Assembly: GCA_001897445.1 (NCBI GenBank)
Contig: MKSX01000016.1
Location: 1 to 64,000, forward strand
Direction: 5' to 3'
DNA from: Alphaproteobacteria bacterium 33-17
GTDB lineage: Bacteria; Pseudomonadota; Alphaproteobacteria; Rickettsiales; 33-17
DNA: 64,000 bases
Each line of letters starts with the position of its first letter. The first letter of the stretch is position 1. Positions 30,624-39,720 of this stretch are shown piece by piece. The translations under genes were made by a program, and so were the position numbers. The notes under the pieces were generated by a model. The model saw only the letters and a program-made list of their open reading frames with translations. It had not been told where the DNA came from and searched no databases.

Positions 30624-30698
30624 TGGTGTGCCCGGAGGGGTTCGAACCTTCGACCCTCTGATTAAAAGTCAGATGCTCTACCGCTGAGCTACGGGCAC
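30624..30698 (-). tRNA. tRNA-Lys(UUU)
   Basis: 75-nt cloverleaf: acceptor GTGCCCG/CGGGCAC, D arm GCTC AGCGGTA GAGC, anticodon stem TCTGA/TCAGA with loop CTTTTAA giving UUU, T arm GAAGG-TTCGAAC-CCCTC, encoded CCA. One T-stem pair is A-C (position 51-63), where CCTTC would restore full pairing. Confidence 0.96.
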
Positions 30699-30846
30699 AA
30701 AATAGCTTGAATTTTTGCAATCAGCTAATATTGCTATGTTATGTCTTATAATTTATGTTTAGTCAAGGAATTTTTTTATAATTCTTTGATTTTAGTTATT
30801 GTGTGGTATAGAATGCACATAATTTTAAAGATTTATAGGCAAAAAA

Positions 30847-31554
30847 ATGGATTTTAAAAATCAGTTACTTCATATGTACAAAGAGATGGGCGTAGATGAA
30901 GTAACAGGCGAGGGAGAAATGCTAATAGAAGAAGTAAAACAGGATATTAAGTCTAATCCTGTAGACTCTATAGATAATATTCAGGATTTATTTGAATATA
31001 TAAATAAATTTGATGGTTGTAGCTTAAAAGAATTTGCAACAAATACTGTTATGTACGATGGCACGATTGGAGCAGAGATATTATTAATAGGAGAAGCACC
31101 TGGAGCGCAAGAGGATCTTGAAGGTAGACCATTTTGTGGTCAAAGCGGTCAATTGCTTGATCTTATGCTCAAATCTATTGGTCTTGATCGTAATAAAAAC
31201 GTATTTATTACGAATAATGTTTTTTGGCGACCACCTGCAAACCGTAAGCCAACAGATGATGAGTTAGATATTTGCAGACCGATGCTTGAAAAAATTATTG
31301 CTCTAATAAATCCTAAAATAATTATAGCGGTAGGAAGTGTGGCAGCACAAAATCTTACGCAAAAAAATTATAATATGAATCAATTTAGGGAAAAACCATT
31401 TGAATATATTAATAAGTATTTAAAAGGACCAATTAAAACTTATACTATATTTCATCCTGCATACTTACTTAGGCAGCCTTCTCAAAAAAAGATTATGTGG
31501 TTTGATCTAATAAAAATTGAAAAAATTCTAAAAAATAGTAACATAAAAGTATAA
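30847..31554 (+). CDS. type 4-like uracil-DNA glycosylase
   Basis: 235-aa repair enzyme removing uracil from [27 protein letters not shown] is motif A of families 4/5, [16 protein letters not shown] follows, and [14 protein letters not shown] is motif B. The N-terminal [13 protein letters not shown] carries one cysteine of the usual iron-sulfur ligands, whereas the CxxC pair seen in archaeal members is not visible here. It starts shortly before gltA, 34 bases separating them. Confidence 0.92.
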   Translation: MDFKNQLLHMYKEMGVDEVTGEGEMLIEEVKQDIKSNPVDSIDNIQDLFEYINKFDGCSLKEFATNTVMYDGTIGAEILLIGEAPGAQEDLEGRPFCGQSGQLLDLMLKSIGLDRNKNVFITNNVFWRPPANRKPTDDELDICRPMLEKIIALINPKIIIAVGSVAAQNLTQKNYNMNQFREKPFEYINKYLKGPIKTYTIFHPAYLLRQPSQKKIMWFDLIKIEKILKNSNIKV

Positions 31555-31588
31555 ATATAAATTTTTAGTATATTCAAGAGGGAATTTT

Positions 31589-32887
31589 ATGTCGCAAAAA
31601 GCAACTATTACGTTACCAGATGGGAAGGTTATTGAACTTCCAATTTTAGAAGCTAAAAGTGGTCCGAATGTAATTGACGTTACAAAACTTTATAGTCAAA
31701 GTGGCTATTTTACATATGACCCTGGTTTTATGTCTACTGCTTCCTGTGATTCAGGTATTACTTTTATTGATGGTGATAAAGGTATTTTAAGACATAGGGG
31801 GTATCCAATTGAGGAACTTGCTGAGAAAAGTAATTTCATGGAAGTCTCTTATTTGCTTCTTAATGGAGAACTTCCAACCCATAATCAGTATGAAGAATAT
31901 GTGAAAAAAATTAAAAAGCATACTATGATTCATGAGCAGTTACAGTTTTTATTCCGTGGTTTCCCAAGAAGATCGCATCCTATGGCTGTAATGGTTGGTG
32001 CCGTAGGTTCTTTATCTGCTTTCTACCATGATTGCTTAGATATTCATGAACCAGAAGAAAGGTTAAACGCAGCATATAGACTTATTGCAAAAATCCCAAC
32101 ACTTGCGGCTATGGCATATAAATATTCTATCGGTCAGCCATTTGTGTACCCAAAAAATGACTTAGATTATTCATCAAATTTCCTTCGTATGATGTTTGCG
32201 GTTCCTACTGAAGATTATCAGGTAAATGAAGTTCTTGGTAGAGCAATGGATAAAATCTTTATTTTACATGCTGATCATGAACAAAATGCTTCAACTTCAA
32301 CGGTAAGACTTGCAGGTTCAAGTGGCGCTAACCCATTTGCTTGTATTGCATCTGGTATTGCATCCCTTTGGGGACCAGCACATGGTGGTGCGAACGAAGC
32401 AGTAATTAGAATGCTTGAGGAAATTGGTTCTGTGGACCGTATTCCTGAATTCATTGCTAAAGCTAAGGATAAAAATGATCCATTCAGACTTATGGGCTTT
32501 GGCCACAGGGTTTATAAAAACTATGACCCTAGAGCTGCGGTTCTTCGTAAAACATGTCATGAAGTACTTACTGCTCTTAACAGACAAAATGATACAATGC
32601 TGCAAATTGCTATGGAGCTTGAAAATATTGCGCTTCATGATCAATATTTTATTGATAAGAAACTTTATCCAAACGTAGATTTCTATTCAGGTATTATCTA
32701 CAGAGCTATGAAAATCCCCCCCCAAATGTTTACTGTATTATTCGCAATTGCAAGAACAGCGGGCTGGGTGTCGCAGTGGAAAGAAATGATTGGTGATGAA
32801 CATATGAAAATTGGCAGACCAAGACAACTTTATCTTGGTGAAGAAGTTAGAAATTATGTTGGCTTTGATCAAAGGAAAGAGAAATAG
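31589..32887 (+). CDS. gltA: citrate synthase
   Basis: 432-aa type II citrate synthase opening the TCA cycle. [19 protein letters not shown] and [12 protein letters not shown] carry catalytic histidines, and [14 protein letters not shown] carries the CoA and oxaloacetate ligands. Ribosome site AGAGGGA lies before the ATG. A run of eight C at 32716-32723 encodes Pro-Pro inside the coding region. It is separated from the suc genes by about 6 kb. Confidence 0.97.
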   Translation: MSQKATITLPDGKVIELPILEAKSGPNVIDVTKLYSQSGYFTYDPGFMSTASCDSGITFIDGDKGILRHRGYPIEELAEKSNFMEVSYLLLNGELPTHNQYEEYVKKIKKHTMIHEQLQFLFRGFPRRSHPMAVMVGAVGSLSAFYHDCLDIHEPEERLNAAYRLIAKIPTLAAMAYKYSIGQPFVYPKNDLDYSSNFLRMMFAVPTEDYQVNEVLGRAMDKIFILHADHEQNASTSTVRLAGSSGANPFACIASGIASLWGPAHGGANEAVIRMLEEIGSVDRIPEFIAKAKDKNDPFRLMGFGHRVYKNYDPRAAVLRKTCHEVLTALNRQNDTMLQIAMELENIALHDQYFIDKKLYPNVDFYSGIIYRAMKIPPQMFTVLFAIARTAGWVSQWKEMIGDEHMKIGRPRQLYLGEEVRNYVGFDQRKEK

Positions 32888-32897
32888 TTTGTAAATT

Positions 32898-32933
32898 TAA
32901 AGGCTTCTTAGTTATCAAGAAGCCTTTATTTTA
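32898..32933. terminator. terminator of gltA (bidirectional)
   Basis: A perfect 12-bp stem, TAAAGGCTTCTT (32898-32909) with AAGAAGCCTTTA (32917-32928), 7-base loop, then T-rich DNA. The convergent gene ends at 33017. Confidence 0.88.
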
Positions 32934-33016
32934 GAGGTTCTTGTGCCTAATGCTAAAATCCTCAAGTTTTTTGCATGTAAGTTTATTAAATAAATCATAA
33001 GCAATAATTCATAAAA

Positions 33017-33913
33017 TTATTGAATGCAAAATGGACTATTATTTTTCTGTGTATCTTTTAATTCTTCATTACTTGAGCTAGAGCTAGTAGAAGTTGGGCT
33101 TTCATAGTTGTAGTTTTTTGGTTGGATTACCTTACTTCTATAATTCTCTTCTAATTGAGCTATAAATTCTTCGTGTCCATGACTTGAGCCTTTAGTAATA
33201 AGTCTTGCCTTTGATTCTTCAAAAGCATTTTTAAACTCTGAGGTTTTAATAATGATTCTGATGAAAATTGGACTTAGGCTACTTTCATTTTTACGAAAAC
33301 TTATTGAAATGCCACTATTTTCTATACGGTTTTTAATTTGTTTACAAGTCTCATCGTCAAGGGAACTTGATATAATACATTTACCAGAATCTCTATATTG
33401 CACCTCATTATAATCAAAGATATTTTTAATAGCATCTTCATATGACGTGGTTTCTAATAAGTTTAGCTCGAATTTTTCTAAGTTATAAAGTGACTTATGA
33501 TACCAGCTTAATTTTTTGATTAAAATTTCCTGATAGTTATCCTGAGTAACATCAGGGTATTTTTTAACAAACTCTAGGTTTGCTTGAAAAGCATACATGA
33601 CTAAAGCAAAAATTGAGGTCTGAAGCTTCGCGCTAAAAACGGTTTTGTTCAAATACAAGCTTCTATAGTTAAAAACTGAACATTTAGCTGAGTTATAGTT
33701 ATATAAAAATCCGGCTACAATTTCTTCATTAATTTGATCTTCCTGAACTAAAAAGTACATAGATGTATCTTTGTCATCTAGGGTAAATTCAAATTCCTCA
33801 CTTAATAAATGAGTTAAAGTTTCCGAGGCTATTTTAAATATGCTCGATTTTGATAAAGTTATTGAGGCTAAATGATGTTTAGTTGATTCTGGAAAGATAA
33901 TTGAAGAAAGCAT
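33017..33913 (-). CDS. uncharacterised 298-aa protein with Ser-rich tail
   Basis: Not recognised. Mainly soluble, with alternating helices and strands; no signal peptide. Residues 100-200 contain hydrophobic helices (FALVMYAFQANLEF). The last 40 residues are a Ser/Thr/Asn-rich low-complexity tail (SPTSTSSSSSNEEL) ending in Cys-Ile-Gln, typical of a disordered tail. It lies between gltA (convergent) and lpxL-like gene, with its own start 84 bases from it. Lineage-specific gene of unknown role. Confidence 0.65.
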   Translation of the reverse strand: MLSSIIFPESTKHHLASITLSKSSIFKIASETLTHLLSEEFEFTLDDKDTSMYFLVQEDQINEEIVAGFLYNYNSAKCSVFNYRSLYLNKTVFSAKLQTSIFALVMYAFQANLEFVKKYPDVTQDNYQEILIKKLSWYHKSLYNLEKFELNLLETTSYEDAIKNIFDYNEVQYRDSGKCIISSSLDDETCKQIKNRIENSGISISFRKNESSLSPIFIRIIIKTSEFKNAFEESKARLITKGSSHGHEEFIAQLEENYRSKVIQPKNYNYESPTSTSSSSSNEELKDTQKNNSPFCIQ

Positions 33914-33996
33914 GATAGAAACCTATAACTATTAAGTATTAATAACTATTAATTGTTATAGTATTGGTTTTTAAAAAATCTAGTTAAATTAAGGAT

Positions 33997-34875
33997 TTAT
34001 TTCTTATTTTTAAAGAAAGACCATCTGTCATGTACCCAGAACCACTGCCATTTATTTTTATTTATAATTAAAGCGATTTCATCATTTAGGGTTTGTGCCA
34101 AAATTTTTGAGTCGGTTTCTTGTGGTAATATTACTTTGCTAGTTTCAAATGAGAATTTACTTTCGCCTTTTCTAATTCTTCTAACTGAAGCTATAATAAT
34201 GGGTAAGTTATATTTTATAGAAAGTTCACTTGCGGCTGTTGCAGTCATGGCGTCATGATTAAAGAACTTAAGTTTTTCGCCATTATTCATTTTTTGATCG
34301 ATAAGCATACACAAAATCAAGTTTTCTGGTGATTTTATGGCTTTAATCATATTTTTTGCGCCAACTACACCTTTATTAAATAGCCCTGTCGTATATTTGC
34401 TTCTAATGCTTGAGATTGCCTTATCTACAAAGCCATTGTTTGAGTGCCTGTAAACTAAGCTAAAAGGCATATTATGAATATTGCATAACTTTGGTCCTAA
34501 CTCCCAATTTCCAAAATGACCTGATACTAAAATAACTTTTCCATATTTATCATATAGTTCTTGAAGTATTTTCATTTCAGTATTTTCAAATAAATCCAGA
34601 AATTCATTGTCAGATAAACTGTTCATCTTCATGAATTCACCAAAGTTCATACCTAAATGCATCCATACATCTTTAATTGTATGATGAATTTCAGAATCAG
34701 ACATTTGTGGATATATAGTCTTTAGATTCATGAAAGCAATTTCGGATGATTTATGGAATTTTCCAATAAAAACAGCGATTTGACCCGTAATCTTAGCTGT
34801 AGTTTGTATTGAAAAGGGCGCAAGTATTATTTGAAATAATTTAAGGATTATATACTGAAAAAAATGAGAAATCAT
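33997..34875 (-). CDS. lpxL: lipid A biosynthesis acyltransferase (LpxL/HtrB family)
   Basis: 292-aa inner-membrane acyltransferase adding secondary acyl chains to lipid A. The catalytic HX4E motif is HFGNWE (His120, Glu125), with an N-terminal membrane anchor (ISHFFQYIILKLFQIILA). DQKMNNGEKLKFF matches the acyl-chain region. LpxL and LpxM-type relatives cannot be separated by sight. The neighbouring tRNA gene lies 15 bases before its start. Confidence 0.88.
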   Translation of the reverse strand: MISHFFQYIILKLFQIILAPFSIQTTAKITGQIAVFIGKFHKSSEIAFMNLKTIYPQMSDSEIHHTIKDVWMHLGMNFGEFMKMNSLSDNEFLDLFENTEMKILQELYDKYGKVILVSGHFGNWELGPKLCNIHNMPFSLVYRHSNNGFVDKAISSIRSKYTTGLFNKGVVGAKNMIKAIKSPENLILCMLIDQKMNNGEKLKFFNHDAMTATAASELSIKYNLPIIIASVRRIRKGESKFSFETSKVILPQETDSKILAQTLNDEIALIINKNKWQWFWVHDRWSFFKNKK

Positions 34876-34889
34876 AATAATTTCGAAGG

Positions 34890-34965
34890 TGGTGGGCCCT
34901 GCAGGATTTGAACCTGCGACAGCTCCGTTATGAGCGGAGGGTTCTAACCACTGAACTAAGGACCC
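34890..34965 (-). tRNA. tRNA-Ile(CAU), probably lysidine-modified
   Basis: 76-nt cloverleaf with acceptor GGGTCCT/AGGGCCC, D arm GTTC-AGTGGTTA-GAAC, anticodon loop CTCATAA giving CAU, T arm GCAGG-TTCAAAT-CCTGC, and encoded CCA. The D loop AGTGGTTA and acceptor resemble the AUA-reading tRNA-Ile2, where lysidine is formed at C34, more than elongator Met. Elongator Met is the alternative. Confidence 0.85.
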
Positions 34966-35123
34966 TTCTGTTGAACATGGAAAATATAATATCTAGTATT
35001 TGATAAATCAAGAATTATTTTGTAAAAAATCTATATTTATAAAAATTAAATTATTTACAATTTATGTAATATCAATATAGAATAAGATATGCTTAATAAA
35101 TTAAAAACTTAAGGTTATGTATT

Positions 35124-36701
35124 ATGCCGCGTACAAATAAACCAACAAATAATAGAGATTCCGAAGGAGAGGTTCAAGGCGCAGTTCAAAATAATGGCGC
35201 TACCCAAAATTATAAAGGCAAGTTATGGCTTAAAAATACGTCCAATGAAGTGGACCTTAATGAAAATGAGTACGGTAACTCTAACCTTACATTTTTAGAC
35301 AAATTACTAGGATTCCTTAACCCTAACTTATATTCTGAAGCGCTTTCTACAGCTAAAGGCAAGAAAACTCAGGTTATTATTAATGATAAAGATGCAGCAT
35401 TAGAAGCGCGGGACAATCTTGCAAGCGTTGGAAGAAAATTGACAATAACTGAAACTCAGCAGGGTGCAATTGCTTATGGCAAAAGAATAGATGCAATTTT
35501 AGAAATTATCGAAGCACCTGAGGGTATTACACTTAAGCCATCATCTACATTTTCAGGTATTTATACTATCCCAAGAGAAGACGCTATTGGTAATATTATA
35601 AGGGATGCAAGTGGGAAAGCTGTGGTTGATACCGTATTAATAAGAAGAGGTACCATTGTTGGCATGGTTATTTCAGATGAACCAAACAGCAGATCAAGGC
35701 TAAGTCCTCAATTCTTAAAATCAGCGGGTTATGAATCTTCTGTTGGCATGCCTTCAGCTCAAAAAGGTAGGGCAAGTAGCGCAGCTGTAAGCAATACAGG
35801 CATGGATAATGTGAATATACGAGGCGATGCTGATTCTACTAGTAAGGGTAAAGTAGGTGCTAAAGCTGCTTCTGGTCAGGCAACGGTAACAAAGAATCAG
35901 GCTGTAGCATCAAGTGCGCAAATAAATAATATGCCCTCTGCATCTAGGGGCATTAGTAATGGATCAGAATCAGGTCTGGAAGTCTTTGATGTTACAGGTA
36001 ATTTAGGTGCAAATTCAGGCGGTAGATTAGGCGCTCAAACTCATACTTCAACTACATCTAAAGGAGCTGTGGCTCAATCTATAACTACTTCAGATGTATC
36101 TGGCAAAAAGCATTCGGGTAAAAAGGCTGAAGCAGGCGCACATATGGAAGGATTTGATGCTGGCGGATCATTATCAGCAAATAGCGGTGGTGGTAAAAAA
36201 GGAACCGGCATCAGGGCAAAAATTACCACTACTAAAGATATGTCAGCAGAAGGTCTTGCAGTTGAAGCATATAAGCTTTCTATGGGCATTAATGCGATGA
36301 AAGATGCTCTCTCTCAAAATAATACTACAACATCTTTCGAAAAAGATTCAAAAGCTCAAAAAGCAGAAATTACTGAAGGTAAAAAACCTCAAAAAGCAAC
36401 TTCAAGTAAGGACAATAAGAGTGGTCTTGAAGGATTTGACGTAAAAGCTAGAATAAAAGAACTTAAAGAGCAGCTTAAAACTGAAAAATCTGTAAAAGGT
36501 AAGGCGAAACTCTTTGATGAGCTTAAGGAATTGTCTCAAAATGGTAATATGAGAGGCAGAAGAATAAATGCAACTCTTGCAGCTGAAGTTGACAGGGTGA
36601 AGGGTAGCTTACAAAAATTAGTGCAAGTTGTAAAAGATTCTGATATAAATGAAAAACCTGCAAAACAGAATAAAGGGAAAGGATCTCAAGAATTATCATA
36701 G
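35124..36701 (+). CDS. large low-complexity repetitive protein (525 aa)
   Basis: Not recognised. Hydrophilic, Ser/Thr/Gly/Ala/Lys-rich, no signal peptide. After a more ordered N-terminal 200 residues (containing TETQQGAIAYGKRIDAILEIIEAPEG), the rest is likely disordered and holds three imperfect copies of a motif: GLEVFDVTGNLGANSGG (around 290), MEGFDAGGSLSANSGGG (around 341) and GLEGFDVKARI (around 435). The last 90 residues are coiled-coil-like (KARIKELKEQLKTEKS) and basic. It is followed after 8 bases by a 76-aa gene. A secreted effector or a scaffold are possibilities, not established. Confidence 0.75.
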   Translation: MPRTNKPTNNRDSEGEVQGAVQNNGATQNYKGKLWLKNTSNEVDLNENEYGNSNLTFLDKLLGFLNPNLYSEALSTAKGKKTQVIINDKDAALEARDNLASVGRKLTITETQQGAIAYGKRIDAILEIIEAPEGITLKPSSTFSGIYTIPREDAIGNIIRDASGKAVVDTVLIRRGTIVGMVISDEPNSRSRLSPQFLKSAGYESSVGMPSAQKGRASSAAVSNTGMDNVNIRGDADSTSKGKVGAKAASGQATVTKNQAVASSAQINNMPSASRGISNGSESGLEVFDVTGNLGANSGGRLGAQTHTSTTSKGAVAQSITTSDVSGKKHSGKKAEAGAHMEGFDAGGSLSANSGGGKKGTGIRAKITTTKDMSAEGLAVEAYKLSMGINAMKDALSQNNTTTSFEKDSKAQKAEITEGKKPQKATSSKDNKSGLEGFDVKARIKELKEQLKTEKSVKGKAKLFDELKELSQNGNMRGRRINATLAAEVDRVKGSLQKLVQVVKDSDINEKPAKQNKGKGSQELS

Positions 36702-36709
36702 GATATAAA

Positions 36710-36940
36710 ATGGCGGCTCAACTTCCAAAAAAAATATTAGAAAGCCTAAAGCAGGCCGTAAGCAAATTTAGCCCTCAGGATAAGGATGCTATAAAGCAAT
36801 ATGGTCAGAAAATGGCAGGTACAGGAATGAGCTGGCAACCAGATCCTAACAGAGACTTTTTAAGTTTTGGGTATGGTAATGACAGAGGTCAGGTTCAGTC
36901 GGTAGATTCACAAGCTAAGAAAACACAACAAGCAAGATAA
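36710..36940 (+). CDS. small hydrophilic protein (76 aa)
   Basis: Not recognised. Basic and helical at the N-terminus (PKKILESLKQAVSKF), then Gly/Gln/Asn-rich (WQPDPNRDFLSFGYGNDRGQ). It follows the repetitive 525-aa protein by 8 bases and precedes the methyltransferase by 9, so it is in the same transcript. Similar composition to its upstream neighbour suggests that the two work together, which is inference. Confidence 0.65.
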   Translation: MAAQLPKKILESLKQAVSKFSPQDKDAIKQYGQKMAGTGMSWQPDPNRDFLSFGYGNDRGQVQSVDSQAKKTQQAR

Positions 36941-36949
36941 TTAAATCAA

Positions 36950-38020
36950 GTGACAACAGAAATATTTATTGAAAAGCAAGGCTTTATGGGCGATGGTATT
37001 GGCTATATTAATGGTCAGAAAACTATAGTGCCGTTTGCAGCTAAGGGCGATACCTTAAAAGTCAAAATAATCAAACAAAACAGTAAGTTAATTCAGGCGG
37101 AAATTGTTGAAGTTGTAAGCCCTAGCCCTATGCGCGCTGTACCGCCTTGTAAGTATTTTGGTATATGCGGTGGCTGTGAAATGCAGCACTTAAATCAGGA
37201 TTTATATATTCAAACCAAGCTTGAAGTGGTAAGGAATGCTATTAACAGAGCAGGTGGGCTGATAGAAAATATAGAATTTATAGATGTATCACCTAAATCT
37301 CGTCGTAAAGCCAAGTTTCATACTAAAAACGGTAAAATAGGTTTTTACAAAAGAAACTCAAAAGATATAGTTGAGATAAACTCATGTGAAGTTTTAAGTG
37401 ACAAAATTATAGAAAAACTCAAATCTATTCGTAAGAATGGTGCAAGTACCGAGGTTATAGAGCTTGTAGAAGAAAATACTATTGATATTGCAGGTTTTAA
37501 GGTGCCTTATAATGGTTTTTTCCTTCAGGCATCACGTGATACTAATGAAATTATCGCCAACCTGATATTACCTACTCTAAATAATGATGATAAGATATCT
37601 GATTTATTTTCTGGTGTTGCTGCCTACAGCCTTTATTTATATAAACATGCTTTAAAATTTGATGCTTTTGATGGCGATGATAAAATTGATAATGTCATAA
37701 GCAGTTTAAAAGTTAATCATCAGATTGATAATATCAGATTTTTTACACGAGACCTTTTTAAAAGTCCTCTATCGCATAAAGAGCTTCCTAAATATGATTC
37801 TATCATTATCAATCCTCCTAAGAATGGTGCAGAACCACAGTTTATTGAAATTGCTAAGTCTAAAGTTAAAAACGTTCATATAGTATCTTGTAGTCCAATT
37901 AGTTTAGAGCGTGATCTACAGCATCTTGTTCAGGCTGGTTATAAAATTCAAAAAGCTGCTCTTATTGATCAGTTCAAATGGTCTTCACATTCAGAAGTTT
38001 ATTTGCATCTTATACGTTAA
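36950..38020 (+). CDS. TrmA/RlmD-family RNA uridine methyltransferase
   Basis: 356-aa SAM-dependent m5U RNA methyltransferase. A TRAM domain (GDGIGYINGQKTIVPFAAKGD) is followed by cysteines for an iron-sulfur cluster (CKYFGICGGCEMQH), the catalytic domain and the nucleophile in VSCSPISLERDLQ, then KAALIDQFKWSSHSEVYLHL. Many family members have VSCNPATLARDL at that site. The target could be rRNA or tRNA (RlmD/RlmC/TrmA not separable by sight). The start is a GTG at 36950. Confidence 0.88.
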   Translation: MTTEIFIEKQGFMGDGIGYINGQKTIVPFAAKGDTLKVKIIKQNSKLIQAEIVEVVSPSPMRAVPPCKYFGICGGCEMQHLNQDLYIQTKLEVVRNAINRAGGLIENIEFIDVSPKSRRKAKFHTKNGKIGFYKRNSKDIVEINSCEVLSDKIIEKLKSIRKNGASTEVIELVEENTIDIAGFKVPYNGFFLQASRDTNEIIANLILPTLNNDDKISDLFSGVAAYSLYLYKHALKFDAFDGDDKIDNVISSLKVNHQIDNIRFFTRDLFKSPLSHKELPKYDSIIINPPKNGAEPQFIEIAKSKVKNVHIVSCSPISLERDLQHLVQAGYKIQKAALIDQFKWSSHSEVYLHLIR

Positions 38021-38065
38021 TATATTAACATTAGTTAATCCGTTAACTTAATTGAGATATTATTG

Positions 38066-38683
38066 ATGAGTAAATTGCATGAATGTGTTCAGAAAAATGA
38101 CTATACCGAGGTTTATAAGTTAATTTTAGAAAACGCAAATCTAAACGTGACGGATGTTTTTGGTCGTACCCCATTGTTTTGTGCTGTAATGAATAGGCAG
38201 TATAATATGATAGGTCTATTGTGCATGCATGGAGCTAAAGTTGATAGCATCGATAACTGGGGTATGACTGCTTTAGATTTAGCTATTGAATACAAAAGCA
38301 AAATAATGGTAACATTGCTGACTTCTTTAGGAGGCAAAAATTTATATGCATTATCATCATCTGACAATGAAATAGAAAAGTTTATTGAGGGAAATCAAAA
38401 AGATAACTTTAAAAAAGCTTATGAATATGTGAGACCCTATATGATATTGTTTAATAAAAATATGATAGAACAATATTATGATGGTTATTTGTCCAGAATT
38501 TCAGTTGATGGATTTAGAAATACTATAGATAATCAGAAAGAACAATTAAAAGACTTTTTAAAAACTCGTAAGTACTTATATAGCTGTGATGGAGATTGTA
38601 ATATGAAAATGATTGATGACATTCAGGAAATGATTAATGAAAAACTTGAAGAGTTTCAAATGCGTAAATCTCTAACTTTATAA
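38066..38683 (+). CDS. ankyrin-repeat protein
   Basis: 205-aa protein with ankyrin repeats in residues 1-95: DVFGRTPLFCAVMNRQYNMIGLL and DNWGMTALDLAIEYKSKIMV follow the TPLH-type consensus. After them comes a helical C-terminal part (residues 100-205: KAYEYVRPYMILFNKNMIEQYY). ATG 38066 is preferred to a TTG three bases earlier. Layout and C-terminal part match the broken gene at 49514-50161, so both are paralogs. Ankyrin proteins often act in host contact in such bacteria. It overlaps the convergent next gene by 6 bases. Confidence 0.85.
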   Translation: MSKLHECVQKNDYTEVYKLILENANLNVTDVFGRTPLFCAVMNRQYNMIGLLCMHGAKVDSIDNWGMTALDLAIEYKSKIMVTLLTSLGGKNLYALSSSDNEIEKFIEGNQKDNFKKAYEYVRPYMILFNKNMIEQYYDGYLSRISVDGFRNTIDNQKEQLKDFLKTRKYLYSCDGDCNMKMIDDIQEMINEKLEEFQMRKSLTL

Positions 38684-39343
38684 ATAATCCAATATCAAAG
38701 GAAGCTTATACTGATCGTCATTTGCATTGCCAAAAGTAGCTTGTGGAAGAGAAGTTTTATTGTGAATGCCGTATATAATTGATTCTTCTATAATCTCAAG
38801 GCATTTTTCCAAATTGGAACTATTTGAAATCGTTCTAAATTCCATGCGTTTTATGCCTTCTTCGTTTTTTACAACTCTAATAGCAACTGATCTGTTATTA
38901 CTACCCCAGCAAAGCTTAGTAGCTGTATGAATCGTACCTTTAATATATCTTGCCTTATCTTCTTCTGAAGGGTTAAAAATTTTCAGCATTTCTGGCATTC
39001 TTTCTAAACAACCTGCAAGCATATAATCGAATGTTTCATTGTCATGATTTTTCAGGCTAATGCTTATTTGAAGGGAGCTTGATGGTTCAGTTTCAAAAGG
39101 CTTGGTATTAAGTATACATTCTTGGTCAATAAGAAAATTGTAAATTTGATTATGTAATTTTATGAGTAAAAATTTATCAGCTATTGGGGGAAGGGCGATT
39201 TCATATTGGTTTTCACCATCTTCCTTTTTTAAATCAATAAAATTTAAAGAAAATTCGGCAGAAATCTGATTTAGATACTGCCGAATAACTTCAAAACTGG
39301 CATTTCCAAGGTAAAACTCTATTTCAATGCCATATATAAACAT
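38678..39343 (-). CDS. short glutamine-synthetase-fold-like protein
   Basis: 221-aa protein with a chain of motifs ordered as in glutamine synthetase: GIEIEFYL (5-12), QYEIALPP (46-53), SSLQISISL (89-97), NNRSVAIRV (149-157) and RMEFRTISNSSNLEKCLEII (166-185), matching the metal- and substrate-binding segments EFE, FEI, GSGxHxHxSL, NRSxxIRI and RIExRxPDPSANPY. It is about half the length of a full enzyme, so it may be a minimal ligase or a decayed relative. It is convergent with the ankyrin gene and 6 bases downstream of trxA. Confidence 0.6.
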   Translation of the reverse strand: MFIYGIEIEFYLGNASFEVIRQYLNQISAEFSLNFIDLKKEDGENQYEIALPPIADKFLLIKLHNQIYNFLIDQECILNTKPFETEPSSSLQISISLKNHDNETFDYMLAGCLERMPEMLKIFNPSEEDKARYIKGTIHTATKLCWGSNNRSVAIRVVKNEEGIKRMEFRTISNSSNLEKCLEIIEESIIYGIHNKTSLPQATFGNANDDQYKLPLILDYL

Positions 39344-39349
39344 AGATTA

Positions 39350-39667
39350 CTAAAGTTTAGAGTTAATCCAGTCAACTAATAGCGATTTTGGAAGAGCGCC
39401 AACTTTTGTATCATGAAGTTTGCCTTCTTTAAATACCATAAGTGTTGGAATTCCTCTTACGCCAAATTTTGTTGGTGTGTCTGGATTCTCGTCAATATTA
39501 ACCTTAACAACTTTAAGCTTTCCATGCATATCTGCAGCAATGGATTCAATTACTGGAGTAAGTTGTCTGCAAGGGCCACACCATTCTGCCCAAAAGTCTA
39601 CTAAAACTGGTTCCTTTGAATTTAAAACATCATCTTCAAACGATCCATCTGTAACTTCTAATACCAT
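39350..39667 (-). CDS. trxA: thioredoxin
   Basis: 105-aa thioredoxin with the WCGPC active site (Cys30, Cys33) in VDFWAEWCGPCRQL and the cis-proline in RGIPTLMVF. Standard length. The GS-like gene begins 6 bases downstream on the same strand. Confidence 0.97.
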   Translation of the reverse strand: MVLEVTDGSFEDDVLNSKEPVLVDFWAEWCGPCRQLTPVIESIAADMHGKLKVVKVNIDENPDTPTKFGVRGIPTLMVFKEGKLHDTKVGALPKSLLVDWINSKL

Positions 39668-39720
39668 AATAAGTCTCCTATTTTTTTATCAAAATTAAAT
39701 GAAATAATATTTTTCGTCAA

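Noticed and set aside
34890-34965. Elongator tRNA-Met for the CAU tRNA
   Set aside because: The D loop and acceptor resemble tRNA-Ile2 more closely; kept as an alternative only.
38113-38367. Minus-strand frame across the ankyrin gene
   Set aside because: The plus-strand ankyrin consensus explains this sequence; the minus frame shows no domain.
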